Shown: positions 49,920 to 62,017 of the stretch, in pieces
Numbering within the stretch: position 1 is the stretch's first letter
How the letters are laid out: each line of letters opens with the position of its first letter
Source: Helopsaltes ochotensis
Lineage: Eukaryota; Chordata; Aves; Passeriformes; Locustellidae
DNA: 64,000 nucleotides
Direction: 5' to 3'
NCBI GenBank assembly: GCA_013400155.1
Contig: VXBM01000333.1
Span: forward strand, 156,080 to 220,079
Notes under the pieces: model-generated
The model's database searches: none
The model's input: the letters and a program-made list of their open reading frames with translations, nothing else
Told to the model about the DNA's origin: nothing
Translations under genes and position numbers: made by a program

Positions 49920-50082
49920 GTGCTGGCCTGGAAACCAGAGGAGCTAAATCTGACACTCTAACATGAATTTTCACTGTGACCTTGAGTAAAATATTTTATA
50001 TTTTTAGTGACAACAGGGCCAGAGGGAAAAATAATCTCTCCCTACAGAGAGGTGTGAAAATAAATTCCTGAAGGTAAGAATT
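49920..50082 (+). mobile_element. Ancient tRNA-type SINE relic
   Basis: TGGCCTGGAAACCAGAGGAG, TTTTCACTGTGACCTTGAGT, AAAAATAATCTCTCCCTACAG and GAGAGGTGTGAAAATAAATT follow the order of an old SINE body (tRNA-type head, 'TGTGACCTTGGGCAAGTCA', 'AATAATACTTCCCTACCTCAC', 'GGTGTTGTGAGGATAAATTCATT'). It is diverged and noncoding, in the same orientation as the 7.5- and 41.9-kb copies. Confidence 0.65.
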
Positions 50083-50681
50083 TCTCCCAAGCAGTGGTAG
50101 TGGCAGAACTATGCATAGATAAGCAGACAGTGATATGTTTATCCTCTGTTTCTATGTATCTAGTCTAGCACTTTAGACAGCTGGAAGTTACACTAGTGGC
50201 TTAAGTAGATATTGCTACCCTAAATAAACACCTAAAAACCCTAAGCATAACTGCCAGGAGAAGTGGCCTAGCATCCCTGCTTAACACTTAAGTGGTCTGT
50301 GGCTGAAAAAATTGATATAGTCTCTTTACCTTTATTAGTTTTAAATGTTATGATCATTACTCAAAAATCTGAATTCCTTGCTCTCCCAGTGGGTAGCTTA
50401 TTTTTTTTCTTTAATTCAGGTTGTAGCATTACTTAAATATTGCAGTATTTTTATTTTCATACCAGTTTGCTTTGATCTTGTAAAAAGGAGTTTCAGAGGA
50501 GCGCAGAGGTCAGTAAGTGCATTCCTAGACATCTGAGTTCTCCCGGAAACCTGCTGGATGCAGTTTCCCTTCATCCCTTGCTGCAAAGTGATGCTAAGTT
50601 GAATTATCTACTCAATCTAAGAGAGAAACTGCTCAGAGAAGATTCTGATCTAAATTAGATGCATTCCTTTGAATAGAGTTT

Positions 50682-50716
50682 TAGCAGTAATCTTACCTTG
50701 AGTACACAAGATCCAA
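50682..50716 (-). repeat. 35-nt exact direct repeat, copy 1 (donor-like)
   Basis: Identical over 35 nt to 52546-52580. On the minus strand it reads ...TGTGTACTCAAG/GTAAGATTACTGC, a good match to a 5' splice site with the GT at 50696-50695. The upstream minus sequence differs from that of copy 2. It includes a TATATATAT run about 100 nt away and an AG (GGATTGCAG) 38 nt upstream of the donor. Confidence 0.9.
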
Positions 50717-52545
50717 ATAGTTTCTTAATATGTCCTGCAATCCATTTTTCAAATGCCAAAACATTACATTTCACAGCAGGCTTTAATAAAAGGTATTTTG
50801 ATATATATACACATTTCCTGTGGCAAATGCATGGGGTTTTTTCCATAAAATTTGCCCTATTAAAATTTTTGATTTATCTGATAGAGTAAAATTCTGTGTG
50901 AAAAAGTGAGGCATTACTGCCACACTACAGATCTAAATTCTGTGTGCATTGAACTTAAAATCCCATATCCGTGTTTTACAACAGTTTTTGGAAAGGGGAG
51001 GTTTGCTGTAAAAATCAGATGTTAACTGAGAAATAAAATTTTGTACCTCAGAGTTAATACCAGTTATGAGGAAAACCATTGGCCTCTCTTCCTGTCTTCT
51101 ATGGGCAATTTATATTAATTACCTGGATGCAAAAATAGTTTTACAGTAAGTTTGCTATAGAAAGCACTGTACTTTGGTTTTCAAACAGTTCAATTTATTT
51201 GGGATTTGGATTTTAGTTCTTTGGGGTTTTTTTTTAAGATACTTATGTAATCTTGCAGGCAAATATCTGAAGGCAGTGTTTTTCTTTCCCCGCTAGTTAG
51301 AATAGATAACATATACAGTCAGAAAAAAAACTTAGATACAGTATGCAGAGAAGGGTACTTGGAGCAGAGTCCTGCTGTTATACAGTGCTATGGCTTACAA
51401 TATTGCAGCTACTGTGAGTACAGTTATCTATGGACATAGTCCTTTTCTAGGGCAGACTTTCCATTTGTGAAAGACCAAAAAAGACTCAGTTCAGAAAGAG
51501 AACTACACATGAAGAAGAAACTATCACTATTTAACTGAAGAATGTATTATGTATTTACAGACAGCATTAACTGCTTGCTTCTGGTAGCTCACTCTTTCCC
51601 TCCTCTCTGAGCACTGGAGAGAGGCATTGTAGGATTAGGATTTCTGTGATGGAATTTCTTTAAACAGGTGACTGTGTGTTAAAAGTGCACTGACTCACAC
51701 AATGTGAAAAACTGCTGCTGGTCACTATCAGATTCATCTCTCTGAGGATGGACAGATGCATGCATGGGAATGCAAATATAGTTTTGAAACTACTTTTAAA
51801 TGTTTTAACTGTTCAGTAGCCATCTCTGAGGCACTTAACTATTCCTTCCTCTAATGCTAGAAATGCCCATGTAGGAAAACTGCAGATAAAATATAAACAA
51901 GCTGATCTAAAAGTTTCATAGAAACACAAGGTCTGTTGTTCCAAGAAACAGAACTTTGCTAGTGAAATATCTACTTTAAGCATATTTGGTACAAGATAAT
52001 GAATTCCATCAGTCTTATTACTGTGTTTCTGTGAGGGCTTAAGTTCCATCACACTTTTTCTAAAGGCAATGAAACCTGTGAAGATGCACTTCAGTCCCAA
52101 AATTGTCTCAATCTGGCTAGTAAATGATATTAGGAATAAAACCCAGTTCCTTCCTTAAATTAACACTAAGAGTTTGTGGGGTTTTTTCCCTCAAACAGAA
52201 TTTAAGGAAGCTTTACAGTGATTTTTTTTTTCATAACTTTGACTGGACTGAGAAGGAGACTATTAAGAGGGATAATAAATTGTTATAATTGGTCAGGGTA
52301 TACTAATCTCTTCAAAATCAATCAGAAGGAGAGAGAAGACCTTTTCCCAGCCACAGTGTTTCCCAGCAAGATCTGTTTTTATTTCACTGCTAAAACAACA
52401 GACTGTTACTAACTTAAATGTCAGATGACACTACGTCTGAAAAAAAAAAAAAAAGGCGGGGGGGAGGCAGCACCACCCAGCAAGGCAGTGCTAGAGTTCA
52501 CATTAAGACTTCCTCAGAATAGCTGGTTAGAACAGAAACCTGAAG
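50717..52545. other. Noncoding DNA between the two 35-nt repeats
   Basis: AT-rich, with no frame above 95 codons. If the minus-strand first exon at 52.6 kb is real, this would be intronic. An A14-15 run followed by GGCGGGGGGG lies at 52440-52470. Confidence 0.4.
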
Positions 52546-52580
52546 TAGCAGTAATCTTACCTTGAGTACACAAGATCCAA
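52546..52580 (-). repeat. 35-nt exact direct repeat, copy 2 (donor-like)
   Basis: Second copy of the repeat at 50682-50716. The similarity stops abruptly at both ends. The minus-strand splice-donor-like junction CAAG/GTAAG places the GT at 52560-52559. Here the donor follows a TATA-containing segment (next entry). Confidence 0.9.
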
Positions 52581-52664
52581 GGAGAGAAGATCACTGGCTC
52601 AAAACAGTGGAGGACTGAGAAAGTGCTCTGATCTGCTGCTGGTAGCATGCACTTGGCTTTTATG
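52561..52664 (-). promoter_or_regulatory. Putative minus-strand TATA promoter and noncoding first exon
   Basis: Read on the minus strand, CATAAAAG (52664-52657) is a TATA-like box. About 30 nt downstream lies AGCAGCAGATCAGAGC, a plausible start region near 52630. Roughly 70 nt follow without an ATG up to CTCAAG/GTAAG, a strong donor. The upstream minus strand is pyrimidine- and GC-enriched relative to its surroundings. This is the layout of a short untranslated first exon. No downstream coding exon could be recognised on the minus strand, so no gene is named. A chance arrangement is possible. Confidence 0.35.
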
Positions 52665-52830
52665 TGCAGGTGGGAGGAGCTGCTCCCTACGGTAGGTGGG
52701 CAGTGAGGATAGCAGGCAGACAGCCTTCAGAAGGCATTGGAGAGTAGGGTTTTGCTCTTTGGGGACAGAGAGAGGGAGGAAAAGCAAGCTGGATGGCATA
52801 TACATGAGAAATAGAGTTGGATTTATTTGC

Positions 52831-52861
52831 TGGGTTTTTGTTTTGTTTTGTTTTGTTTTTT
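52831..52861 (+). repeat. (GTTTT)n simple repeat
   Basis: GGGTTTTTGTTTTGTTTTG and further GTTTT units over about 30 bp. Simple sequence. Confidence 0.85.
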
Positions 52862-54547
52862 CTGCAAATCTGTAGTTAACTGAAGGTTTTCTACGGTATT
52901 TATTTTTCTTAAATCTGAATCTCTGAATTATTCCAGTTGCAGTTACAATGCTACTAAGTGTTCCTTCATCTGTTGGAAAGATTTTGTGGCAGTGAGATAC
53001 TAATGCAACAGTCTTTATCAGAAAGGTCAGTGTTCCCCTTTCTGAAAAGAGATAGCTATGAAGAATCAGCCTCTTGATCTTTGAAGTTGTCTGTTTTCTC
53101 AAGGATTGAACTTCCTTTATATTCCAAACATCTACTAGATCTCAGCTGCGGAACCCTCCGAGGTTTCTGTTTTGCTGAGCTACACAGCTTTTTCTTGACG
53201 CAGCTGTAACATGTTCCATCTACACACTGACTTTCTAGCAGTTTAGTTTAGAGCAGTTTTATTGTTCACTGTGTCTGAGTTCTAAACAATTTTCCCAACT
53301 GGTATTCTCAAAAGGCAAATGTAGCCAAAAAGACAAACCAGTAGGAATATGCATTCCTGGTGGTTTCTGTGTAAAATCATTCATTGTTCATTTTAACTCA
53401 TTCATTGCTTTCCACTCAGAAGAGTGGATGGCACAGATTCCAGACACTGGCTCCAGCAGGTGAAACAGTTGTACCCATCTCAAATACACTAATTCTCTAT
53501 TTATGTATCTTCGTGCATGAGGCATCTGGGCCTCTATTTTTTTCCATAATACACGAGTAAAACCTGTGTCATATTGGAATATATAATGGGTGGAGAAAGC
53601 TGAAAAGAACAGGAAGGGGAGAACAGTAGTGTGCAATTAAAGGAAAGTCTAGAGGTGCATCCTGACTTAAAATCTGAGAAGGACCAGGTAGAAAAACAAA
53701 TGAGTATCTTAGTTACAGAGTTAAGATAAGTTTGTAGCAGAGTTTATGGATATATCTACTACTTCTTTCACAAAAGGGCCAAACTGATCAATGGTTAAGG
53801 AGTTATAAGATACTTAAAAAAAGAAAAAGCAGTAGAGAGTGAATTGATCAGAACATAGTGAGTTGCATACAAATTTATTTAGTCTTGTCTTTTTAGAAAA
53901 AGGCTTACAAATCAAGCACCCATCAACTTGGCTGACAGTGTTATGTGGCAAAAGAAGTTGCATAATCCTGGTGATGTAGCCTCTGGGATTTGGAATTGTC
54001 AAGTTGAAAAGGACTGGTTTAATTGTTAATGTTTCTCACAGGTATTGATTTGCTGTTGGCTAGGGCATTTTCTGCATCATTGCAACTAATTGGGAAAAGA
54101 ATTCATGTTATTTTGTTATTTCTGCAGCACTCAAAGTATTTTTACAGTTCTCATTAAGAAATGAGTTTCTGCTGTGAAGAGATTACAGCATGCTTTTAGG
54201 AAGGCTACACAAAGTAATTATAACATGGGAATAGGGAAAGAAAGGGTACAACTTACTGCAATAAGTTTATGTAATTAGTTCAGTTATGGCACCTGGTAGT
54301 GGTTCAACCGGCTAAATGATATGTGTAAAGTGGAATTCTACTCAGCTAGCATCTAAGTAATCGGATGATTTTGTACTTGGACAGATCTAGGTTGAGATTT
54401 TTCAGAAAATAGAGCGTAAATATGTACCCACATCTTTATTTGATGAATAAACTACTCTGCTGTCTCAATATTGCTGAGCTTTCTGTAGGTCCCTTCTAAA
54501 ATCAGTGGATACTTCTATAAACTCAATACCTTCAAGAGATCAAGTTC
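52862..54547. other. Noncoding DNA, no gene seen
   Basis: No frame of interest outside the 167-codon minus frame (52599-53102), which runs through the simple repeat and the promoter-like segment and has no domain. Confidence 0.45.
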
Positions 54548-54574
54548 GGGGGGGGGGGGGGGGGGGGGGGGGGG
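54548..54574 (+). repeat. Pure G homopolymer, 27 nt
   Basis: CAAGTTC is followed by 27 uninterrupted G and then TGGGAG. Very long G runs are rare and can fold into quadruplex structures. They also often mark sequencing or assembly uncertainty. Confidence 0.95.
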
Positions 54575-54992
54575 TGGGAGTTATTTTCTTTGGAACAAAA
54601 GTTTCAATGTAAAGAACTAGCTGTATGTTGGTATATTTTTTGTTTGTTTTTTTAACTCCTGACCATAAGCTTCAGGTTCTAAGCACCACTTCAGTTCTCA
54701 GAAGTGAGTCAACACACTTCCCTACTGCATGGGTTGTGTACACTGATCACGTGTCCTACTGTACTGCAGACTCAAGGATAGCCTTACCTTTTCATACTTC
54801 TAGAAGAGAATAATTAAAGTTTTTCTTTAGTTCCTTCCTTTGGGAAATCTTAAAGCACCTTACAAGTTTTAAATAGACCCACCAACACATAACATGGATA
54901 AAAAGTATTAGACCTATATTTATGATTATTAAAGCACCCTCATGATGCAATTTTATGGAAGATTACCTGATGAGATTACAACATTATGCTGA

Positions 54993-55448
54993 TGATACCT
55001 TAAGTTTTAGCTTTCATATTTTCCAGATTCTGTACTGCCTTAGCGTGTGACTCTGAACTTCGTATAAAGCCTTAGCAAGTTCTCTTCACAGTTTAGTTAG
55101 ACAAAACAATCCTTTTCCAGCTTGAGAACCAAGGACACCATTGCAGCTTCGGAAGTATAACCAACAGCAAACTGAGGAGAGTAGTCTGAGAGGATGGGAC
55201 TTCATCACCTGAAGCTGTAATTGGACAATCGACCCCAATATGTAAATGGACCAAAACTCATAAAAGTGTGAAACCTCATGACCAGTCGTCTATTTTGGAT
55301 CCATCTTAGGTCCATTTGGGTGTAGCCACGGCCGAGCTCTTGTAATGCCCAAGGTGTATCCTTTGAAGGCCTTTTAATAAATGCCTACTTTACTTTATTT
55401 CTTTAACTCTGTCTAGCCTCTGTTCCAGATCAGCCTCTTTAGGCACCA
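54993..55448 (+). mobile_element. Solo LTR of an avian endogenous retrovirus, copy 2
   Basis: Starts TGATACCTTAAGTTTTAGC and ends TAGGCACCA. It aligns along nearly its whole length with 25826-26244, with scattered substitutions and small insertions (for example the extra TTTTGGATCCATCTTAGGTC near 55293). AATAAA is at 55376-55381. No internal retroviral sequence or flanking duplication is evident, and its right end touches a minus-strand CR1 with only a few bases between. Same orientation as copy 1. Confidence 0.8.
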
Positions 55449-55454
55449 CAGAGA

Positions 55455-56175
55455 CTTCACAGAATTATTAGTATTCATTCCCTGAGTTGGAAGGGACACA
55501 AGGATCTTCAAAGACCAACTCCTCACTCTGCACAGGGCATTCCAAGAATCAGACCACGTGTCTGAGAGCGTTGTCCAAGTCTGTCAGGCTTGGTGCTGTG
55601 ACCACTGCCCTGGGGTTCCAGTGCCCAACCACCCTCTGCGGGAAGCACCTTTTCCTAATATCTGACCTAAACCTCCCCTGACATGACTTCAGGCTTTTCC
55701 CTTGGGTCCTGTTACTGATCACCACAGAAAAGAGATCAGTGCCTGCCCCTCCTCTTCCCACAGGGAGGTCTGTCCTCACTCTCCTCCAGGTTGAACAGAC
55801 CCAGTGACCTCAGCCCCTCCTCATACGGCTTCCCCTCAAGGCCTTGCATCACCTTCATTACTGTCCCCTGGAAGCTCTCTCATAGGTTTATATCCTTCTT
55901 ACATTGTGGCACCCCAAACTGCCCCAGCACTGGAGGTGAGGCCGCCCCAGCTCAGAGCAGAGCAGGACAATCCCCTCCCCTGCCCGGCTGTGATGCTGGG
56001 CCTGATGCCCCCAGGACAGGGTTGGCCCTCCTGGCTCCAGGGCACTGCTGGCTCAGATTCAACTTTCCATCGACCAGGACCCCCAGGAACCTTTCCATGG
56101 TGCTGCTTTCCAGCCTCTTGTACCGCAGTCTGCATACGCACCCAAGGCTGCCCTGTCCTGGGACCAGCGGGTTTC
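55455..56175 (-). mobile_element. CR1 LINE, 3' half with decayed ORF2 end
   Basis: The + strand starts TTCACAGAATTATTAG and GAGTTGGAAGGGACACAAGG (the reverse complement of the CR1 3' terminus). It runs through CTTCCCCTCAAGGCCTTGCA, TATCCTTCTTACATTGTGGC, CTGATGCCCCCAGGACAGG and CATCGACCAGGACCCCCAGG, all recognisable CR1 blocks of the subfamily with this 3' half. The element is on the minus strand and 5'-truncated. Its reading frame is broken by indels. Frames of 138-149 codons on the + strand here are antisense to CR1 and not genes. Confidence 0.93.
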
Positions 56176-58544
56176 TGGTCACTGCAACACTTATCTTCCC
56201 TAATTAGACCTTTAGTAGATGAAATTTTACCAAAATATCTGTTGGAAACTTGAACTAGGTCATCATATGATCAACTGGATTTCAGGGCACATTGCCAGGC
56301 TGGAGAATGAATTCAATGTGGACACATGGCAGGAGAGATTGTCATGTTCCTGTGACTAGAAGTGATGTCCAAAATGTCAGTTTCCATCTGTATTTTAAAC
56401 ATAAAGCTACTTTTTCAGTAAGACCCCCCCAGTGCTCTAACCCTCTTACTCCATTCTTGCCTCAAAATATCTAGGTTGGTTTGCCATGAGCTTCAAAGAA
56501 TTGTTTGAGGTGTAGCCTGTCCTTTCCAAAATCTGTATCAGGTACTTGCTTTACTTGATGGTAGGGCTATGCCCCTAGTGCAGAACAGAACTACTAGTAA
56601 GGGATTCGATTTCATGAAGTACTCAAACTTGGATAGGTGGTTTTAGCACACTCTTGAGAACAATGCACACTTTTTTCTCAATGAGTTTTCTATAAATTTG
56701 TTTAGTAGCAGAGTCTTCTATTAAATTAAATTAGTTCTGGCATACAGAGTGTGTGGCAAAGAGCAATTATTAACAGAGGAGGCATCATCCTTAAGAGACA
56801 GGTTGAAACTATAGCTGTACAACTGACACACATTTCATTCTAGGTCTTTTAGAAGGAGATAGGCCAAAATTCCTGCATTTGTTCCAAAAAGGCATTGATT
56901 ACTCCCAGTTTGCCTTGAATGTGACAGAGCTAAAATAATATGCTGATAGTGGAAAGAATAACCATGGATAGATTGGGAGGTTGAACCTCTGGAGATAGAT
57001 GACCCTTTATGTAGCATCACAGCAGTAGCTCGGGTAGGCGGCTACTTGCTGTTCGGCAATATTGTCGAGGGAGGAGAGTCCCCAGACAGTTGGAAAGCAT
57101 GGTGATGGCAGATGATTAGCTATCAAGATAAAGGTGTCAATGTTGTTTGTAAACACAACCCAAAAAGTCTTAGAAGGAGACCTCCAAACATGATGTGGGA
57201 TAACACAGGCAATAGCAGCCTTGTGAGGTAGAAGTTAACACTTCCAAATTTCAGCTATAAATGTAAAAAATTCATGATTCAGGAAAGAGGAAAACGGGTT
57301 TGTTTTGATGATTATTAAAAGAAAAATATTCTGAACAGCCTACAGGTAAATTTCTGTTACCCTCTGCAACCCTCATGTAAATATATTCTTCTTTTCATCT
57401 TACTTGACTGTAGGACTGTAGGACCACAGACACCAATAATGTCTCCATTTCACCAGTGGTATATTTTACTAACCTGTGGTTTCAGGCAACATTCTGTCTT
57501 CTGTCATGCTTCCCATCATTGTAAGTTTTATTCAAAGTCTTTCCAGCAAGTTTGCCTTTTAAAGAATTAAATGTGACAGTGTTGCAGTTTTTATAGAGTA
57601 TTGTTGGCTGGTGGGTTTTTTAATAGTTGATTCATAAACTTAGAGGGGAGAGTAATGGGAGAGAATGAACAGTTCTCAAAGTTTTCTCTGCATGATACTG
57701 AGGATCTGTCTGATATTGCCTTTCACATTTGTATCTGTAGATTAGTGCCAGTCAGATGTCTGGTACAAAGCCATTGTACACCATCCAGTGTAGGTTACAA
57801 AATCAGAATACATTTTGAAAATGCAGATCTTGCATTGTAGACAAGCATAGATTGAGGCCTGACTGCATGTGGAGAAAGCACGTCTACCTCAAACAATGTT
57901 TGCTCCAGTGTTACAAGGCTCATTCTTCAGCACATCACCTGATAGAGGCAGAATTGAAAAAAGAAAGAGAAAAGAATTTATACAGACCCTACTGTAGCTG
58001 TAACTAATGCCATTCTGTATGCCTTGACTGTGCTGATTCTGTTATGTCCACCAGTGAAAAGGGAATGCAGTCCAAAGCTGTTAGTATAGATTCAATCAAC
58101 CCAGCCTACAAATGCATCATTTATCTGCTATATTTACTGAATTCCTTTATCTGTGTGTCAGCTCTGGAATTTCCACTGACATTCTCTAGCTGATGTTGAT
58201 GCTTGCCATACCAAAATGGAAAAAAAGATAACATATTTTTTTAATGGAGCAACTCTTTGCAGTGTTAACTTAAAGACTGGCAGTTTTTCTGGAAGGTGTA
58301 TGATACAGCATTAGCCCAATTGAACATATAAAATCTGTGAGCTCACTGACTGGGGAAGCAATTCTGCTAGAACTGGGAGAGTCTTGCTAGACAGCAAACT
58401 GAACATGAGCCAGCGGTAGTTTGTGGCAGCAAAGAAGGACATTATCTTGGACTGTAATCACAGGAGCACAGCCAGTAGCTTGGGAAAGTGATTATCCCTC
58501 TCTACTCAGTACTTCCTAGGCCATATTTAGACGATCATGTCTAG
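56176..58544. other. Noncoding DNA, no gene seen
   Basis: No frame above 61 codons apart from repeat edges. No RNA gene, repeat or exon recognised. Confidence 0.5.
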
Positions 58545-58970
58545 TGTTGAGCCACCTGGTGCAAGAAAGGTGCCAGGAGCTACACTGGGGTGAGCGGGGG
58601 GCCACTGGCATTATCTCGGAGCTGCTGCCCCTGCACTTGCAGGTCCAGCTGCAGAATGGGGCTTGTCCAGCCTGGCAGCAGTCGGGTTTGGGGCTTTGTA
58701 GACTGCTGCCTCCAGGACTGATTATTAAAAAGGTGGGGATGGGCTCTGTGGTGGTGGAAGGACAACGGACAGCAGGCCTAATTTGAATAAAAGAAGGTTG
58801 TGTCTAGATATAAGGAAAAGCTTCTTCCCTTCAAAAGCAGTCAGGTAGCAGAGCTGGCTGTTGGTGAAGGTGTGCAGGCTCCATCCTTGGAGGCTTTTGG
58901 GAACCAAGTGGATAAACCTTGAGAAGCATGGTGTAACTTCATGGCTGGCCCTTCTTCAAGCAGGAATGGA
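58545..58970 (+). mobile_element. CR1 LINE fragment, sense on + strand
   Basis: Blocks typical of the CR1 ORF2 end and 3' UTR appear in sense: TTGAATAAAAGAAGGTTGTG, CTAGATATAAGGAAAAGCTT, GGCTCCATCCTTGGAGGCTT, CAAGTGGATAAACCTTGAG and TGGCCCTTCTTCAAGCAGG. This is the only plus-strand CR1 seen. The terminal short repeats are missing and the frame is degraded. It is strongly diverged, so probably older than the copies at 55.5 and 62 kb. Confidence 0.75.
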
Positions 58971-61900
58971 TTCCATTAAAGATCTTCTAATATTCCTAAT
59001 TAGTCTGTATTCCTACGTCATTGTACAAAAATCACTCAGGTGATATTGTACAGGAGTTCAGATTAGATGGGTGTCGGTTCATGTGCATTTCAGAGATTGG
59101 GACGTTGATCCAGAGGATGATCAAAGCTGATAAATTGTCCCTGTATTAAACTCTAGTGTTTGTCCATTTCTGAGAAGTAACCAAGATAAAACACGGAAGT
59201 CATAACCTTTTAACACATGATTGAGGATTAGGTAAGACTTGTGTTCAGTTCCACCAGAATGTGCTTGGTGGCAGTATTATGCATTCTGTGTGTGCATTTT
59301 GAATATTTTTCTTTTAAATAAGCTTCCTGAAATTTTATTTAATGAAGCCAAGTGGCACACAATTTGTCTGTAAAATATGTATAGTCTTTTAAAACTTTCT
59401 GCAAAAGGACTGTATAGGGTTTTAAAAGTTATTTTAGAAAGATAATTTGTGCTCTGTTTCAAATAAAATATAGCATCCTTGGGAAAATATATTTATGATC
59501 AAAGGAAATACTTAGCCCAGTGACACTGAAGTTAAAAAGGTAATGAAACAGAACTTGAATAAAAATGCTCATGTTTTCTAATCCATCTCTACTGCATGGG
59601 TCTTATGCTTTATTGCACGGATATTGCTCAATTCGTAACTACACAATTAATCAGTTTTGAAATAATATACTATTTTGATATCCTAGTTACATCATTAATA
59701 AATTCTTTTCCCTTCTGCACAAAAAGAAGGTATATAGAGACAGAATTAAATTTTTCATCTTCATTAATGTTCAAACTGCCTAACATTATGAGAAAATCAC
59801 TAAACCGTAGGAATTTGATTTCAAACATCATAATAATTTTTTTTCTTTAGGACTGGGGAAAACATAGTTCTATTGCATATTTAGTCTTGGCAAAAATAGA
59901 TCTTGTAGTAACAACCCTCATTTTCTTCAAATTGCATCGAGTTTTAGTGCTGGGGCACACACAGTATTTTTTATTCTAGCTCCTGAGAATGTAATGTGAA
60001 GGAAGCAGGCTGTACTGTGGAGCTTGAGCAGAGACATGGTTGGCAGTGTTCACGGATTTTGGTAGAGTTGCTTTTCAATCCTTCATTCTATTTCAATCTT
60101 CTTACTTTGCTGTAATACATCAGAGCATGGCCTATGGAGTGTTTAGCAAAGAGCCTGTCAGCTCAATGCCATTTGCAGATCTTTCATCAGTTCCATTAGT
60201 TTATTAAGTTGCAATAAGTTAAGTTGCAAGTTACTGATTTTGGTTCACAGTGCTTCCATTGCTCTCTTTTAGTGTAGACATTAACTGTGTTAACTTGCTC
60301 CCAAGAACCACAGGCTGGCTAAGTTCATGGAAGTGAAGGACCAACACAGGGTTTTTTCCCCCTATAGTTTTCTTCCTGTCCTCCCCCACCCTTCTCTTTT
60401 TTTAAGAGAAAAGCACTTTAGTGAGCTTCTAAAAGAGCAGTCACCTATGGAAGCAAATCCTCTGAGTTCATCTTAGCAAGATGATGAAGAAGACCTGAGT
60501 GATCTGTCCAGCTTGTGTCTGATCTTTCACAGAAAGCCACTAAAATCATTGTTACTGGGTAGCAGGTACAGCAAAAGAAGTTCTGATGTGGATGAAAAGT
60601 TTGTAAAAGGTCGGTAGAAAGAAAGAACATTTCATGTTCTTTCACAGAATTTTTCTCCTAGTGCAGACCAGTTATATTAATGTCAGGGAGGTGAGGCATC
60701 CATTATTACCTTATCTTTTTAATAACAGTGTGCTTCCACTGCCAGAGAAGGAGAATAATGTGTCTAGTACAGACCCTACATTCTCCTCTGGGAGATATGT
60801 AGACTTATGCTATTCTAACAATGTGGCTCTTTGCACTAGAATACTTCTAGACTCTTCATCAGACTGCTTATAGGCCCCTCTTCGTGTCCAAAGTCAGTGT
60901 TACAAACTTTTAGAAGTATAGAGAACTTGACATTGTTTTATTTCTGTGATTGCTCAGTTCAGGGTTGATTATTTTACAAAAGAACAGGAACTCTTCTAGC
61001 ATCTGTCATTCATGCACTTTCAACAAGAAAAGGCAGGCTGAACTACTAAAGCTTTAACTCTCAGCATAGCACGCTATGTGAAAGCCTTTCTACTCCATCC
61101 AAATGCAAAGGCTCTTCTTATCTTAAAGCATTTATTTCTATTTATGTTGGACTAAATAAAATGAACAAGTGTAACTTTTTCTCAAACAGTTCAATGTTTG
61201 TATGTTACTGTTAACATTTGAATAAACTATAAGCCAAAATCGTTTTGTCCCACAACTTCAGATGAAGTTTATGTGAATTAAAGAAACTCTTTATTTGTGT
61301 ATTTTTGGGTGGGTTTCTGTGTGTTTTGTTCTGATTTTCTAAACTGATGGAGTCAGTTCTCTGTAGCTCCATTAGGTTTCCCAGCAACAATTCTAGAGTA
61401 ATTGCTCCCACAGATGTTCAGAAATGAACTGGGTGTACACAGTTGACTGTAGAAGGAAGTAGTTTGTTTGGCAAGTCAGCTGCTGCTTGACAACTCCGCA
61501 TATTCTTACCATGCCACAAAACTGAGGTAGCTCTGAACAAAGAACTACTCAGGGAAGAGAAATTTGGTGTAAAATGCTGTCAAATGTGCTATCCTGCACC
61601 CCTGTGTCTGTGCCATGGTTTATCACAATTTTGCATGATAAAATGTTGTCTAACCGGATATCCATTCCAGAGAAACTCTGGGGGTAAGTCCTTGTTCACT
61701 CTTTGGTTTGGATAGTCAGCGGAAGTCAGAGATCCTGGAAATAAGTTTCTCATAGGATTCTCTCTACTTTTCTGGTGTTGGAGGAAATACCATGACTGCA
61801 TTCTTTCTCAGGCTGTTATGATGAGTAGTTTTCGATGAGGAGGATATTGTTATATGTACTTTGTTAATGATTTGGAACTATCAGCTGGTTTTCTCTTAAG

Positions 61901-62017
61901 AACATTTTCATATTAATTTGTTTGTTCAGTATTATGGAAGACAGAAAATCTCAACATGTACTGAACTCTTCTGTTGGCATCTCAGAAGATATGGCAGGAT
62001 AAGATAAGACTGCTGTA
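58971..62017. other. AT-rich noncoding DNA, no gene seen
   Basis: No frame above 84 codons. No convincing exon, RNA gene or mobile element recognised. Confidence 0.5.

Noticed and set aside
55791..56253. Plus-strand frames of 138 and 149 codons
   Set aside because: They run mostly antisense through a minus-strand CR1 element.
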